Shown piece after piece: positions 32,565 through 33,478 of a DNA stretch of 33,478 nt (positions are counted from its first letter, which is position 1; each line of letters starts with the position of its first letter). The notes under the pieces are model-generated. The model searched no databases and was not told where the DNA came from. It saw only the letters and a program-made list of their open reading frames with translations. Location: contig CP070686.1 in the NCBI GenBank assembly GCA_020353055.1, forward strand, positions 1,387,160 to 1,420,637, written 5' to 3'. Source of the stretch: Caldifarciminota bacterium (GTDB lineage: Bacteria > Hydrothermota > Tepidihabitantia > SM23-42). A program made the translations under genes and the position numbers.

Positions 32565-33392
32565 TTATCGATAAAATTTTGACATACGTCGATCTCTGAG
32601 TATCTTGCCGCCGGTCTGACAATTAGGGCAATAAAACATGTCACGGTTCGAGAAACTCACGGTTCTGATATTGTCGCCGCATCTGGGGCACGGACTATTC
32701 CTCCTCCCATGAATCATCAGAAAATCCCGCTTACCAAGTCGCTTTGAGCACGACGCCTCTTTGATCCCCCAATATAACACATGAAGTATCGCGCTATGCA
32801 GATTCAGAACTTCCTGCGCAGTTAGATGGAAAGATAATTTAAAAGGCGCCAGGCGCGCTTTCCACAGAATCTCATCGGAATATGCATTCCCGATCCCGGC
32901 TATGGTGCCCTGACGGCAGAGAAATGATTTCAATTGTTTTCGTTCTCTTCTAAGTAACCTGCCGAGTTCTTCGACTGTTAATTCGTCTGACAACGGCTCA
33001 ATGCCCAGCTTTTGAATGAATTCTGGAGATTCTCTTCTATTTCTTACATAAATGGACATCCTTTTGTTAGTGCCTGTCTCACGGAATTCGATTCTCTTTC
33101 CCTCATCCAGCACAAAAACTGCATTCACGGATTTTCCTATCTTTTTAGAAGGCATGACATGATCTACTGAACCACGAAGCTTTAGATGAACATAGACATT
33201 ATGCGAAGTCATCTGAAAAATCAAATACTTGCCCCTTCTGGCGATATCCTCTCCCTCTTCTCCACTCAGATCACCTCTGAAATAATTCTTGAGTACATAT
33301 GGCTTGAGGATTGTGAAATCTCTTATGACCTTATGAACAAAATGTTGGCGCAGCCTTTGTCTTATGACTTCCAGCTCAGGCAATTCAGGCAT
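32565..33392 (-). CDS. mutM: Formamidopyrimidine-DNA glycosylase (Fpg/Nei family)
   Basis: This 275-residue base-excision enzyme removes oxidised purines. The mature N-terminus P-E-L-P-E carries the catalytic Pro and Glu; the conserved Lys is in RRGKYLIF, and the C-terminal zinc finger has CPRC and CPNC. The usual HLGMxG motif reads HLKLRG, a divergence near the base-flipping loop. The start is the ATG at 33392, required by the catalytic proline; the longer in-frame start at 33425 would bury it. The -10 box ends 5 nt before the ATG and no ribosome site is present, so the message appears leaderless. It leads the repair operon. Confidence 0.93.
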   Translation of the reverse strand: MPELPELEVIRQRLRQHFVHKVIRDFTILKPYVLKNYFRGDLSGEEGEDIARRGKYLIFQMTSHNVYVHLKLRGSVDHVMPSKKIGKSVNAVFVLDEGKRIEFRETGTNKRMSIYVRNRRESPEFIQKLGIEPLSDELTVEELGRLLRRERKQLKSFLCRQGTIAGIGNAYSDEILWKARLAPFKLSFHLTAQEVLNLHSAILHVLYWGIKEASCSKRLGKRDFLMIHGRRNSPCPRCGDNIRTVSFSNRDMFYCPNCQTGGKILRDRRMSKFYR

Positions 33393-33397
33393 GAACG

Positions 33398-33425
33398 AGT
33401 ATACAATGTTGATTGGAGAAATCAA
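33398..33425 (-). promoter_or_regulatory. Promoter of the Fpg-LigB operon, leaderless start
   Basis: On the minus strand TTGATT (33425-33420) and TATACT (33403-33398, five of six to consensus) are 16 nt apart. Only CGTTC separates the -10 box from the ATG, so transcription would begin at or next to the start codon. Confidence 0.6.
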
Positions 33426-33444
33426 GCAGTCAGATGAAGGTTTT

Positions 33445-33477
33445 TTAGAACGTTACCTGTACGCCGAATTGCAGCGA
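33445..33477 (-). CDS. C-terminal end of a possible outer-membrane beta-barrel protein (partial)
   Basis: At the window edge a minus-strand frame encodes SLQFGVQVTF followed by TAA. Alternating polar and apolar residues with a terminal Phe is the classical end of outer-membrane barrel proteins. Only ten residues are visible, so this is tentative. It lies about 50 nt upstream of the Fpg start, with the Fpg promoter between them. Confidence 0.35.
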   Translation of the reverse strand, partial: SLQFGVQVTF

Positions 33478-33478
33478 C

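Noticed and set aside
1-33478. tRNA, rRNA, CRISPR, insertion sequences or prophage
   Set aside because: No repeat-spacer pattern, transposase or phage motif, or cloverleaf-like non-coding stretch was seen; nearly all DNA is accounted for by coding genes and no gap exceeds 300 nt.

Overview
The window looks like a chromosomal segment of an anaerobic, Gram-negative-type bacterium, probably from the FCB side of the tree (a WOR-3/Stahlbacteria-like candidate phylum would fit). This is inferred from gene content only. Anaerobic markers are superoxide reductase, desulforedoxin, rubrerythrin-like diiron proteins and a ferredoxin-thioredoxin-reductase catalytic domain. A secreted protein with a type IX-style C-terminal sorting domain and a C-terminal scrap resembling an outer-membrane barrel imply an outer membrane. 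An archaeal-type ATP-dependent DNA ligase, RtcA, a TreT-like trehalose synthase and a protein disulfide oxidoreductase suggest exchange with archaea or thermophiles. No rRNA, tRNA, CRISPR array, insertion sequence or phage gene was seen.

Region 1 (about 300-13,280, all +) is a redox, sulfur and iron-sulfur island. In order it holds a rubrerythrin-like protein, TusA, a DsrE-like protein, a NifS/IscS-type cysteine desulfurase with Asp where the PLP lysine should be, an IscU scaffold fused to a degenerate thioredoxin-reductase-like domain, a CopA Cu+ ATPase, a YHS mini-protein, a glutaredoxin, an FTR-rubredoxin fusion, desulforedoxin, superoxide reductase, a VOC protein, a 1-Cys peroxiredoxin, a second rubrerythrin-like protein, a nitroreductase, a YyaL/DUF255 protein, a protein disulfide oxidoreductase and an Mrp/NBP35 ATPase. 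Together they would move persulfide sulfur, build and carry Fe-S clusters, and detoxify superoxide, peroxide and copper.

Region 2 (13,420-19,984, +) is a trehalose locus: a fused OtsA-OtsB protein, a binding protein and two permeases in overlapping frames, then a TreT-like glycosyltransferase with its own promoter. No transporter ATPase is present. A second small IscU-like protein and a phosphoesterase follow.

Region 3 (21,165-25,893) has a minus-strand FmdE-2-hydroxyacid dehydrogenase pair, divergent from a plus-strand operon: a DUF1858 redox protein, a Nudix hydrolase fused to aspartate decarboxylase (PanD), a radical SAM protein and a Cys-rich DUF6125-like protein. Region 4 (25,339-27,908, -) is an operon of ArsR regulator, methyltransferase, acetyltransferase and O6-alkylguanine methyltransferase, with a near-identical palindromic element in front of each of the first two genes. 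Region 5 holds a secreted Asp-box protein (+), then a minus-strand nucleic-acid-repair operon: Fpg, LigB, DUF2284 and RtcA.

Seven promoter-like sites share TTG-type -35 boxes, TATAAT-like -10 boxes and exactly 16-nt spacers. The genes whose start codon lies within about 11 nt of the -10 box lack a Shine-Dalgarno sequence, which suggests leaderless mRNAs alongside ordinary leadered ones.
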